Assembly: GCA_947502265.1 (NCBI GenBank)
Contig: CANMZB010000014.1
Location: forward strand, 1 to 64,000
DNA length: 64,000 nt
Origin: an uncultured Sulfitobacter sp.
Lineage (GTDB): Bacteria; Pseudomonadota; Alphaproteobacteria; Rhodobacterales; Rhodobacteraceae
Direction: 5' to 3'
Part shown: positions 7,986 through 15,109 of the stretch, in pieces
Layout of the letters: each line of letters opens with the position of its first letter
Numbering within the stretch: the stretch's first letter is position 1
Made by a program: the position numbers and the translations under genes
Notes under the pieces: generated by a model
What the model was told of the DNA's origin: nothing
The model's input: the letters and a program-made list of their open reading frames with translations, nothing else
Databases searched by the model: none

Positions 7986-9365
7986 ATGAGCAAGCAACTG
8001 AGCAACGACCAATTGACGCAATGGGATCACGACCACTTTTTCCATCCCTCCACACATCTCGCGCAATTTGCACGGCGTGAATTGGGCAACCGTATCATTC
8101 AAACCGCAAACGGTGTTCACATCACGGACCGCGAAGGACGCAGTTCGCTGGATGCTTTTGCCGGTTTGTACTGTGTGAATGTCGGCTACGGGCGCACGGA
8201 AATCGCCGATGCCATTGCCGCGCAGGCGCATGAACTGGCCTATTACCATTCCTATGTCGGTCACGGCACCGAGGCCTCGATCACCCTGTCGCGGATGATC
8301 GCGGAGCGGGCACCCGAAGGGATGAACCACGTCTATTACGGGATGAGCGGATCAGACGCCAACGAGACGAACATCAAGCTGGTCTGGTATTACAACAACA
8401 TTCTGGGACGTCCTGAAAAGAAGAAGATCATCGCGCGCTGGCGCGGCTATCACGGGTCCGGCCTGATGACCGGATCGTTGACGGGGTTGGAGCTGTTCCA
8501 CAAGAAATTCGACCTGCCGCTGTCGCAGGTTGTCCACACCGAGGCGCCATATTACTTCCGCCGCCAAGACCGCTCTATGAGCGAAGCAGAATTTAGCGCC
8601 GATTGTGCGCAAAAGCTGGAAGAACTGATCCAGCGCGAAGGGCCGGACACGATCGCCGCGTTCATCGGTGAGCCGGTTCTTGGTACCGGTGGCATCGTGC
8701 CACCACCAGCCGGCTATTGGGAGGCCATCCAGAAAGTCCTCAAAAAACACGACATCCTGTTGATCGCCGACGAGGTCGTCACCGGTTTTGGCCGTTTGGG
8801 GACAATGATGGGCTCTGAACACTACGGATTGAAGCCGGACCTGATTACCATCGCCAAGGGCTTGACCTCTGCCTATGCGCCACTCTCCGGTTCCATCGTT
8901 TCTGATCGCATGTGGGAGGTGCTGGAGCGCGGCACGGATGAATTTGGCGCTATCGGTCACGGCTGGACTTATTCCGCGCACCCGATTGGTGCTGCAGCCG
9001 GTGTCGCCAATCTGAAGCTTCTCGATAGCCTGAACCTCGTTTCCAACGCGGGTGAGGTGGGCGGATACCTCAACAAAGCCATGCGCGATGCATTGGGGGA
9101 TCATGCAAGCGTCGGGGACATCCGCGGCGAAGGGATGCTCTGTGCGGTCGAGTTTGTCAAAAATCGCGACGATCACATTTTCTATGATGCGGCGGATAAA
9201 ATCGCGCCACGGATCGTCGCCAAAATGCTTGACCTCGGCGTGATTGCACGGGCGATGCCACAAGGCGACATCATTGGTTTCGCGCCGCCATTCTCGCTAA
9301 CACGGGAGCAGGCGGACGAGGTCGTCGCCGTCACTAAAGCGGCTGTTACGGACGTGCTGGGTTAG
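7986..9365 (+). CDS. Class III PLP-dependent aminotransferase (ectoine-cluster Atf/DoeD type)
   Basis: This 459-residue enzyme belongs to the omega-aminotransferase (class III) family. It shows the SGSDANETNIKL cofactor loop, the aspartate in IADEVVTGFGR, and the PLP lysine in IAKGLTSAYAPL at residue 291. In ectoine degradation the equivalent enzyme converts 2,4-diaminobutyrate to aspartate semialdehyde, which the preceding dehydrogenase would then oxidise. A clear ribosome site (aaggag) sits before ATG 7986. The gene is intact and probably co-transcribed with its neighbours. By family alone, other omega-amino acids are possible substrates. Confidence 0.8.
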   Translation: MSKQLSNDQLTQWDHDHFFHPSTHLAQFARRELGNRIIQTANGVHITDREGRSSLDAFAGLYCVNVGYGRTEIADAIAAQAHELAYYHSYVGHGTEASITLSRMIAERAPEGMNHVYYGMSGSDANETNIKLVWYYNNILGRPEKKKIIARWRGYHGSGLMTGSLTGLELFHKKFDLPLSQVVHTEAPYYFRRQDRSMSEAEFSADCAQKLEELIQREGPDTIAAFIGEPVLGTGGIVPPPAGYWEAIQKVLKKHDILLIADEVVTGFGRLGTMMGSEHYGLKPDLITIAKGLTSAYAPLSGSIVSDRMWEVLERGTDEFGAIGHGWTYSAHPIGAAAGVANLKLLDSLNLVSNAGEVGGYLNKAMRDALGDHASVGDIRGEGMLCAVEFVKNRDDHIFYDAADKIAPRIVAKMLDLGVIARAMPQGDIIGFAPPFSLTREQADEVVAVTKAAVTDVLG

Positions 9366-9382
9366 GCGACTTAAGGTATGAA

Positions 9383-9419
9383 ACCAGTATTGCGCAAGGA
9401 TACCCTGCGCGATACTGGT
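9383..9419 (+). other. 14-bp-stem hairpin between the aminotransferase and M20 genes
   Basis: Arms at 9383-9396 and 9406-9419 pair over 14 bp with one G-U pair and a 9-base loop. It begins 18 bases after the aminotransferase stop and ends 19 bases before the preferred M20 start. No T-run follows on the plus strand, so it is not a classical terminator; an mRNA-processing or attenuation role is possible. Confidence 0.55.
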
Positions 9420-9437
9420 CAAGGAAAGGGTCACCTT

Positions 9438-10574
9438 GTGAACACCGATTTAGAGACATTGATCGGGCTGCGCCACTGGCTCCATGCTCACGCTGAAATT
9501 TCGCGACACGAGGTTGAAACCGCAAAACATATGCGGACTTTCCTCGAAGAATACGCCGCGCCCGACAGGATCGTTACTTTGCACGGTGCGGGGTTCGCTG
9601 CCGTTTATGACGGGTTCGGACACGGCAAAACCGTGATGCTTCGGTGCGAATTGGACGCGCTTCCTATTCATGAGGTAAATACAGATCTGCCCTACCGGTC
9701 GAAATATGATGGCGTTGGCCATAAATGCGGCCACGACGGGCATATGACGATTTTGGCGGGGGTCGCGCAAAGGCTGGCGCAACGCCCAGCCAAGGGTCGC
9801 GTGGTTCTGTTGTTTCAGCCGGATGAAGAAACAGGCACGGGCGCGCGGCAATGTTGCACCCATCCGAATTTTGCGCAAATAGAGCCGGATTTCGTTTTCG
9901 CCCTGCACAATTTACCGGGCTTTTCCCAAGGCGAAATCATCTGTCGCCAAGGAACATTTGCGTCCAAAGTGAAATACGCGGCCATTAAATTCACCGGCAA
10001 AGAGGCCCACAGCGCACAACCCGAAACAGGGGCCAGCCCGTCCATGGCTTCGGCGGAACTGACGCTGAAATCCCGCGACATTCAGGGGAAATATGACCAG
10101 CCGGACAATTACGCTTTGATGGTTCCGGTCTATGCTCATATGGGTGTGCAAGCGTCTGGCGTCAGTCCTGCTATGGGAGAGACCCATTTCACATTGCGCG
10201 CAACCCGTGCCGACACCGTGCAGGCCATGTGGGCCGAATTGACAGCCTATGCGAAAAGCTTGGCGGTGCGCGACGGGTTACGCGTGGCGTTCGAGACGAA
10301 AGAGGAGTTCGCCGCGACCACCAACAGCGAAACCGCCGTAGAAATGATCCAACAAGCAGCAACGCAGGCGGGTCTGCATTACAGCCACATCGAACATGCA
10401 TTCCGTTGGGGCGAAGATTTTGGCGAGTTCACCAAACGTTATGAAGGCGGCATGTTTGGTTTGGGCGCAGGGAAGAACCGGCCCGACCTTCATAACGCGG
10501 ACTATGATTTTCCAGATGAAATTCTGGAAAGCGGGATCGCGATATTCACCGAATTGATCAAGCTCGCGTGGTAA
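9438..10574 (+). CDS. M20-family amidohydrolase/deacylase, possible N-acetyl-diaminobutyrate deacetylase
   Basis: The protein is an M20D (hippuricase-like) metal-dependent amidohydrolase. Metal ligands are visible in HKCGHDGH, in QPDEETG, and in the late HNADYDFPDE motif. GTG 9438 is chosen because aaaggg precedes it and MNTDLETLIGLRHWLH fits the family; the frame could also start at ATG 9378. Its place at the end of the ectoine catabolic genes, with the usual deacetylase gene eutE not seen, suggests that it removes an acyl group from an ectoine intermediate such as N-acetyl-diaminobutyrate. This is inference. The stop codon TAA (10,572-10,574) lies in the end of the following IS3 element, so the original last residues are probably replaced. 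Confidence 0.7.
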   Translation: MNTDLETLIGLRHWLHAHAEISRHEVETAKHMRTFLEEYAAPDRIVTLHGAGFAAVYDGFGHGKTVMLRCELDALPIHEVNTDLPYRSKYDGVGHKCGHDGHMTILAGVAQRLAQRPAKGRVVLLFQPDEETGTGARQCCTHPNFAQIEPDFVFALHNLPGFSQGEIICRQGTFASKVKYAAIKFTGKEAHSAQPETGASPSMASAELTLKSRDIQGKYDQPDNYALMVPVYAHMGVQASGVSPAMGETHFTLRATRADTVQAMWAELTAYAKSLAVRDGLRVAFETKEEFAATTNSETAVEMIQQAATQAGLHYSHIEHAFRWGEDFGEFTKRYEGGMFGLGAGKNRPDLHNADYDFPDEILESGIAIFTELIKLAW

Positions 10575-10640
10575 TCTCCCCCAAAAGTAAGGGGCTGCAA
10601 AAGTAGAATTTTCTCGGCAAGATGAACGAGGAGATTTTGA

Positions 10641-10904
10641 ATGAAGATGACCAGATATAGCGAACCCCAGATCCTTGCGATCCTGCGCCAAGCCGAAAGC
10701 GGTGTGCCTGTGGCTGAGCTTTGCCGTGAACATGGCATGAGCAATGCATCATTCTACAAGTGGCGGGCGAAGTATGGCGGGATGGATGCGTCCATGGTCA
10801 GCCAGATGAAAGCCATGGAGGAAGAGAACCGCAGGCTGAAGCGGATGTATGCCGATCTGAGCATGCAGAACGATCTGTTGAAGGAAGCCCTCGGAAAAAA
10901 GTAA
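10641..10904 (+). CDS. IS3-family transposase OrfA
   Basis: This 87-residue protein carries the helix-turn-helix of IS3 OrfA ([16 protein letters not shown], then [22 protein letters not shown]) followed by a leucine-rich coiled coil (about residues 55-83) that mediates assembly. It ends at a TAA directly after the slippery run, so about all ribosomes that do not slip release OrfA alone. OrfA binds the element ends and regulates transposition. Frame and spacing relative to OrfB look intact. Confidence 0.9.
   Translation: MKMTRYSEPQILAILRQAESGVPVAELCREHGMSNASFYKWRAKYGGMDASMVSQMKAMEEENRRLKRMYADLSMQNDLLKEALGKK
10895..10901 (+). other. Programmed -1 frameshift site (AAAAAAG) of the IS3 element
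   Basis: Six A residues followed by G lie immediately before the OrfA stop. A -1 slip here joins OrfA to the OrfB frame, producing the OrfAB transposase. This is the standard expression mode of IS3-family elements. Confidence 0.8.
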
Positions 10905-10927
10905 CGGGGCCATCTCAGCGCCGCGAG

Positions 10928-11728
10928 ATGGCCGAAACGGCGGTGGAACGACGGGGCGTCAGCATCGCTCTGGCGTGCAGGGCCTTCGGTGTCAGCGAGA
11001 CCTGCTATCGTTACAGCCCGAAGCTGAAGGACGAGAACGAGGTGATCGCCGATCTGCTGACAGGGCTGACCGATGCGCGCAAGACTTGGGGGTTTGGCCT
11101 GTGTTTCCTGCACCTGCGCAACGTGAAGGGGCATCCGTGGAACCACAAGCGGGTCTATCGGATCTACTGTCAGTTGGAACTGAACCTGCGCATCAAGCCC
11201 CGCAAGCGATTGAAGCGGGATAAACCTGACGTTCTGGCCGTGCCGGACGCGCCGAATGTGACCTGGTCTATGGATTTCATGGCTGACCGCCTCGGCGATG
11301 GTCGAGCTTTTCGGCTATTGAACGTGTTGGATGACTTCAACCGTGAGGGGCTGGGGATCGAGGTTGATTTCTCGCTGCCAGCCGAACGGGTCACACGGAG
11401 CCTCGATCGGATCATAGAATGGCGAGGAAAACCGGGCACGATCAGGATCGATAACGGCCCCGAATATATCAGCGAAACGCTGAGAAAATGGGCTGTGAAA
11501 CATGGCGTTACGATCCAGCACATCCAACCCGGCCAGCCCCAGCAGAACGCTTATGTCGAGCGCTACAACCGCACCGTTCGGCACGAATGGCTGGACCAAT
11601 ACATCATCGAAAGCATTGAGAAGGCACAGGATCAGGCCACACAATGGCTCTGGACTTACAACAACGACCGCCCCAACATGGGGATCGGCGGCATAACACC
11701 CGCCATGAAACTGAAAATGGCCGCATAA
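10928..11728 (+). CDS. IS3-family transposase OrfB (DDE integrase domain)
   Basis: The frame contains the rve-type catalytic domain with all three acidic residues: [15 protein letters not shown] and [10 protein letters not shown], the last followed by the usual basic segment. The stand-alone start given is ATG 10,928; the active enzyme is expected as an OrfAB fusion made at the slippery site 10,895-10,901. The protein ends in [13 protein letters not shown], typical of this group. No lesion is seen, so the element may still be mobile. Confidence 0.88.
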   Translation: MAETAVERRGVSIALACRAFGVSETCYRYSPKLKDENEVIADLLTGLTDARKTWGFGLCFLHLRNVKGHPWNHKRVYRIYCQLELNLRIKPRKRLKRDKPDVLAVPDAPNVTWSMDFMADRLGDGRAFRLLNVLDDFNREGLGIEVDFSLPAERVTRSLDRIIEWRGKPGTIRIDNGPEYISETLRKWAVKHGVTIQHIQPGQPQQNAYVERYNRTVRHEWLDQYIIESIEKAQDQATQWLWTYNNDRPNMGIGGITPAMKLKMAA

Positions 11729-11860
11729 GTTCTATGAATGAGCCCCGTTAAAAATGGGGGGATTACCGAGTTTAACCGAGCATAGTTTTCCAAGACCGAC
11801 AGTGAATATGTTGCCAATTACCATTACTTCAGGGGGAGTTCCTGTATCGCACAAGTGAGG

Positions 11861-12055
11861 TTAGGTGTTTAGTCCCGGCATCTGGTGGATCGGGTCGAGG
11901 GTGAATCTTTCTGGCTCTGAAGTCCAGGTTTTGCAAATGTATTCGTAGGGCGTGAGGTCGCTGAGAGTTTTGAGTCTGCGGGCGAAGTTGTCGGCAGTCA
12001 TGAAGTCGCCGAGATGTGTTCGCAGCTGATCATGGTTGTCGTAATGGTATCGCTT
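11861..12055 (-). pseudogene. C-terminal fragment of an IS481-type transposase, interrupted by the IS5 element
   Basis: On the minus strand the frame encodes about 65 residues ending FTLDPIHQMPGLNT, with RRLKTLSDLTPYEYICKTW before it. This is the typical C-terminus of IS481-family transposases in Rhodobacteraceae. The upstream catalytic domain is missing: the frame is cut at 12,055/12,056 where the IS5-family inverted repeat begins, and the missing part is not found beyond the other end of that element. The fragment is therefore a remnant of an earlier insertion. Confidence 0.75.
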
Positions 12056-12575
12056 GGCTTTGTTGCACAAATCAGCACTAATGGGGATTCATGTTGGGAA
12101 TCCAGTCTGATGGCGGGCTGGAATGAGCAGTTGGATCCTTACGAAGTATGCGACCAGGAACCGGTCTTATTACAATCATGCCCTGAAGCAGCGAGGTTCG
12201 CTGGAGGTCTGGTTTGATCTTGAGGTGGACTGGACAGCCAAGCCTACGGGAAGTCGGGGTCGACAGCCGCTGTACAGCGATGCTGCAATCCAGGTCTGCC
12301 TGATGATCAAAGTTCTGTTTGGTTTGCCGCTACGGCAGACGACAGGGTTCGTGCAAAGCCTGTTGAATCTGGCCGACCTCGACTGGGAGGTTCCGGACTA
12401 TAGCACGCTGTGCAGACGACAGAAGTCTCTGCCTGTTGCCGTCCCCTATCAAGGTTCAAAGGGTCCACTACACCTGCTGGTTGACAGCACCGGCATCAAA
12501 GCCGAGGGCGAAGGCGAGTGGAATGCCCGCAAACACGGCGGCACCAAACGCCGCCTCTGGCGTAAGATACACATA

Positions 12576-12615
12576 CCTCGCCCGGCAGGGCATTGCACGG
12601 CAATGTCCCGAGAGG
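12576..12615 (+). repeat. 40-bp hairpin insert, copy 1 of a small palindromic element
   Basis: The insert begins cctc and ends tcccgagagg. Its centre folds as ggg + cattgc, loop acg, gcaatg + bulged t + ccc (12,588-12,609). It interrupts the transposase codons for KIHI/GIDE. Copy 2 at 12,958-12,998 lies in the opposite orientation and shares the flanking blocks caggg and tcccgagagg. Confidence 0.7.
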
Positions 12616-12957
12616 GGGATCGACGAGCAAACGCTGGAGATACGTGCCGTCGAGGTGACAGGGAGCAACATCGGTGATGCCCCCATGCTTCCCGATTTAC
12701 TCAGCCAGATTGCGCCAGACCAAGAGATTGGGAGCGTCACGGCAGCCGGAGCTTATGACACCCGCAAGTGCCACGATGCCATCGCAGCTCGGAACGCACA
12801 TGCGGTCATCCCGCCGCGCAAGAACGCGAAGCTGTGGAATCCAGACACACCAGGTGCAAGGGCACGAAACGAAGCAGTTCGATCCTCAAAGTATCTGGGC
12901 CGCGCACTTTGGCGACGATGGTCTGGCTACCACCGCCGAAGCCGCGTCGAGACGAAG

Positions 12958-12998
12958 CCTCTCGGGATCATGCTGCGCATAACCCTGTCGGCCAATGG
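12958..12998 (-). repeat. 41-bp hairpin insert, copy 2 of the small palindromic element, inverted
   Basis: Read on the minus strand it contains caggg, ttatgc, loop gca, gcatga and tcccgagagg, the same layout as copy 1. The inner 6-bp stem differs in sequence but still pairs (one G-U). It interrupts the transposase after RVETK, with VHCVKLL following in the restored frame. Confidence 0.7.
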
Positions 12999-13318
12999 GT
13001 GCATTGTGTGAAACTGCTCGGTCAGCGCCTTACCGCGCGGGACTTCGATGGGCAGGTCGCGGAGATCCAAATCCGTGCCGCGATCCTAAACGGCTTCACA
13101 GCTCTTGGCATACCGCGCACAATGGCTGTAGGCTGAATCCGTCTGGGGTAAGGGGAAGTCCAAACTCAAGCTGATTTGTGCAACAAAGCCGGGCCGCGGA
13201 TGACTACAAGACAACAGGACACGTCAGACCGCCGCACGCGATTACTGATACTTTCCTTCCACCCCTATTCCCGCGTCATTTCAGATGTCGACTATCTTGG
13301 AAGCTTACGCCCGGCCTC

Positions 13319-13999
13319 TCATCCCGTCATGAACACATCGTAGCGCGTTGATTTGCCAAGTATCTGGTGCGAACATGCCCGTATCCCCTTGATCGGATCT
13401 GCCTTCGCAGGCCATTTTAGAACCACACGATTGCGTGCATTCTCTAGTGCAACACGCACCAGATCGGCCGCGTCATCATCCGTTCCAACGATCTCGCGGA
13501 CTTGGCGTAGCTCGCGCTTTACCAGCGCCGAATTTTTACGTGGTGGATGCATTGGATCAATCAATATTGCTTCGCCAGACAACTCAGGCAGCAAATCCCT
13601 GGCATCTCCCTTCAAGAGAGTCATGCGCCCAATGATTTCGCGAAGTTCGCCGCCTTCTTTCACCGCCCGATCCATGCCTTGAACCAACAAAGAATGCATT
13701 TTCTCCGACCGTTCGATCAATGTGACCTGTGCCCCTAACGATGCCAGTAAAAACGAGTCGCGGCCCAAGCCTGCCGTGGCGTCAACAATCATTGGCGTTT
13801 TACCCGCGCGCAGCCCCATTGCTTTTGCCAACGCTTGCCCGCGTCCCCCGCCAAACCGGAGCCGGTGCGCGACGGCACCGCCGACAAAATCAACCCGCAA
13901 CTCGCCAACACTCTGTTTCATGCTCTGCTCATCGCCATTTCCTGCATAGACTTCAAAATCCGCAGATCGCTTTGCCCGAGGATGCGCAATGCGCGACAT
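13319..13999 (-). CDS. rsmJ: RsmJ-like 16S rRNA (guanine-N2) methyltransferase
   Basis: The 226-residue protein has a class I SAM-binding fold: VDATAGLGRDSFLLASLGA for cofactor binding, LIERS for the ribose, and DPMHPPR as the catalytic motif IV (DPMFPHR in E. coli). RsmJ methylates G1516 of 16S rRNA in the cytoplasm. An N-terminal LRVDFVGGAVAHRLRFGGGRGQ segment matches the family's nucleotide-binding lead-in. It is slightly shorter than E. coli RsmJ. RsmJ is best known from gammaproteobacteria, and the gene stands next to an IS-rich region, so acquisition by transfer is possible; a vertical origin is not excluded. Confidence 0.85.
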   Translation of the reverse strand: MSRIAHPRAKRSADFEVYAGNGDEQSMKQSVGELRVDFVGGAVAHRLRFGGGRGQALAKAMGLRAGKTPMIVDATAGLGRDSFLLASLGAQVTLIERSEKMHSLLVQGMDRAVKEGGELREIIGRMTLLKGDARDLLPELSGEAILIDPMHPPRKNSALVKRELRQVREIVGTDDDAADLVRVALENARNRVVLKWPAKADPIKGIRACSHQILGKSTRYDVFMTG

Positions 14000-14068
14000 C
14001 TACCCCGCTTGGGGTCAGGGTGCAGGCATAAATTTCTGCAAAAAATGGAGATCGCAACGTCGAGTGCA

Positions 14069-15109
14069 TTATTCATAGCCGGTCATCTCCAGATAGCCGG
14101 TGCCGGACGTGCTGCCGCTGACGCGGACAGGGCCTTCCCAATAGGGGACGGTCAGATCCATCCAGCTTTGCGGGTTGAGCGCTTGGACGGTGACGTTGAG
14201 GTCTTTTGATGGCACCTCAAGCCGCCAGCGTGTCGGGATGTCGCGCCCTGCCACAGGGTTGGTTACCAGCGGCGTGGCGTCAAATTCGCCATCGGGCAGG
14301 GCGGTTGTCTGGCCTTCGGGGGTGATCCATGTCCCGGATGTATAGTAGCTGCCGTCGCTTTGGCGCAGTCGGAAACCCATCAATTTATCGCCCGCGTCAA
14401 ATGAAAGCGAGAACCAGTCCCAGCCGGTCTGGTCTGCTGCCAAGGGCTGCGATGACCACTCGCGATCAAGCCACGCAGTGCCTGTTACCCGCACATCGCC
14501 CTCGGGCAGGGTGAGCGTGCCGGAAAGATCAAAGAACGGTTGCGAGTAGTAATAGCTTGCCTGCCCCTGCGCGGATTTGACGGAATAGCCGCCTTCACCA
14601 TGAAAAACGAGCGGGCCTTTTGCGCGCAACTCCACATCATAGGCAAACTCCGGCCCGGCGGCGGTCAGGCGCATGTCGTCAAAGCTGTCTCCGGCCAGTT
14701 GCCATTCATCAATCCACGCGGCAAAGGGGGCGGAATTCACCCCTGCTTGCCCGATGCCGCCACGGGCATAGCGGTCAGCGGCGTAGTGAGTGTCGGGTGT
14801 GGTGACTGCCGCGTGACCAAACCAGATCTGCGGGCTGGTCCATCCCTGTCTTTCGTGCGGGGCGAGCGCCGAGCGGAACAGCGTCCATTGCAAACCATAG
14901 GCGGTGCCATCGGGACCGGTCATATTGGCCGTAAGATACCACCACTCGATCCGGTATTCGGGATGCGCGCCGTGATCGGCGGGGAACTCGAAATCGGGCG
15001 AAGGTGCGGGAATGGCAAAGCCCTCTGCCTGCCCCCCCAGACCGGCAAACCCCTGCGCATGGGCGCACAACGGCAGCAATAGCACGAGCAGGAAGACCTT
15101 AACGTTCAT
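14069..15109 (-). CDS. AttH-like lipocalin-domain protein (CrtC N-terminal family) of an ABC export system
   Basis: The protein (346 residues) starts with a cleavable signal peptide (KVFLLVLLLPLCAHAQG), so it is exported. The mature part is the twin lipocalin-like fold shared with carotenoid 1,2-hydratase, with HPEYRIEWWYLTANM near the N-terminus and TAWLDREWSSQPL in the middle. Genes of this type are linked to AttEFG ABC transporters, and the permease here overlaps it by 11 bp. Its substrate is unknown; a lipophilic ligand handed over by the transporter is a reasonable guess. No carotenoid genes are nearby, so a hydratase role is unlikely. Confidence 0.75.
   Translation of the reverse strand: MNVKVFLLVLLLPLCAHAQGFAGLGGQAEGFAIPAPSPDFEFPADHGAHPEYRIEWWYLTANMTGPDGTAYGLQWTLFRSALAPHERQGWTSPQIWFGHAAVTTPDTHYAADRYARGGIGQAGVNSAPFAAWIDEWQLAGDSFDDMRLTAAGPEFAYDVELRAKGPLVFHGEGGYSVKSAQGQASYYYSQPFFDLSGTLTLPEGDVRVTGTAWLDREWSSQPLAADQTGWDWFSLSFDAGDKLMGFRLRQSDGSYYTSGTWITPEGQTTALPDGEFDATPLVTNPVAGRDIPTRWRLEVPSKDLNVTVQALNPQSWMDLTVPYWEGPVRVSGSTSGTGYLEMTGYE

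Larger units (their letters stand above)
10571..11767 (+). mobile_element. IS3-family insertion sequence
   Basis: The element is bounded by imperfect inverted repeats: ggtaatctcccc at 10,571 and its near complement ggggggattacc ending at 11,767. It contains the two overlapping frames usual for IS3 elements and an A6G slippery site. Its length of about 1.2 kb fits the family. I see no convincing 3- or 4-base target duplication at the two flanks, so one flank may have been rearranged after insertion. It lies at the extreme 3' end of the M20 gene. Confidence 0.85.
12123..13136 (+). pseudogene. IS5-family transposase gene split by two ~40-bp inserts
   Basis: Three frames are needed to read the protein. 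The first gives the N-terminus through LLVDSTGIKAEGEGEW and KRRLWRKIHI. The second begins GIDEQTLEIRAVEVTG and continues to YHRRSRVETK. The third gives VKLLGQRLTARDF to the end at 13,136. The two breaks coincide with extra segments of 40 bp (12,576-12,615) and 41 bp (12,958-12,998). Removing both (81 bp) restores one open frame of 311 codons, the normal size for this group. The catalytic aspartate in LLVDSTG, the DGAYDT-like segment (AGAYDT here, first residue of that motif changed) and the glutamate in RRSRVE can all be recognised. As it stands, no functional transposase is expected. Confidence 0.85.
12056..13190 (+). mobile_element. IS5-family (IS903-like) insertion sequence, transposase broken
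   Basis: A perfect 20-bp inverted repeat, ggctttgttgcacaaatcag at 12,056-12,075 and its complement at 13,171-13,190, bounds an element of 1,135 bp. The terminal sequence resembles IS903. The flanks (ggtatcgctt on the left, gggccgcgga on the right) show no 9-bp target duplication, which suggests that recombination with another copy or a deletion changed one flank. A related right end sits at 58-75, in the same orientation. Confidence 0.9.

Noticed and set aside
1-13190. A composite transposon bounded by two IS5 copies
   Set aside because: No target duplications flank the pair and the enclosed genes are decayed chromosomal-type genes, so recombination or deletion is the simpler reading.
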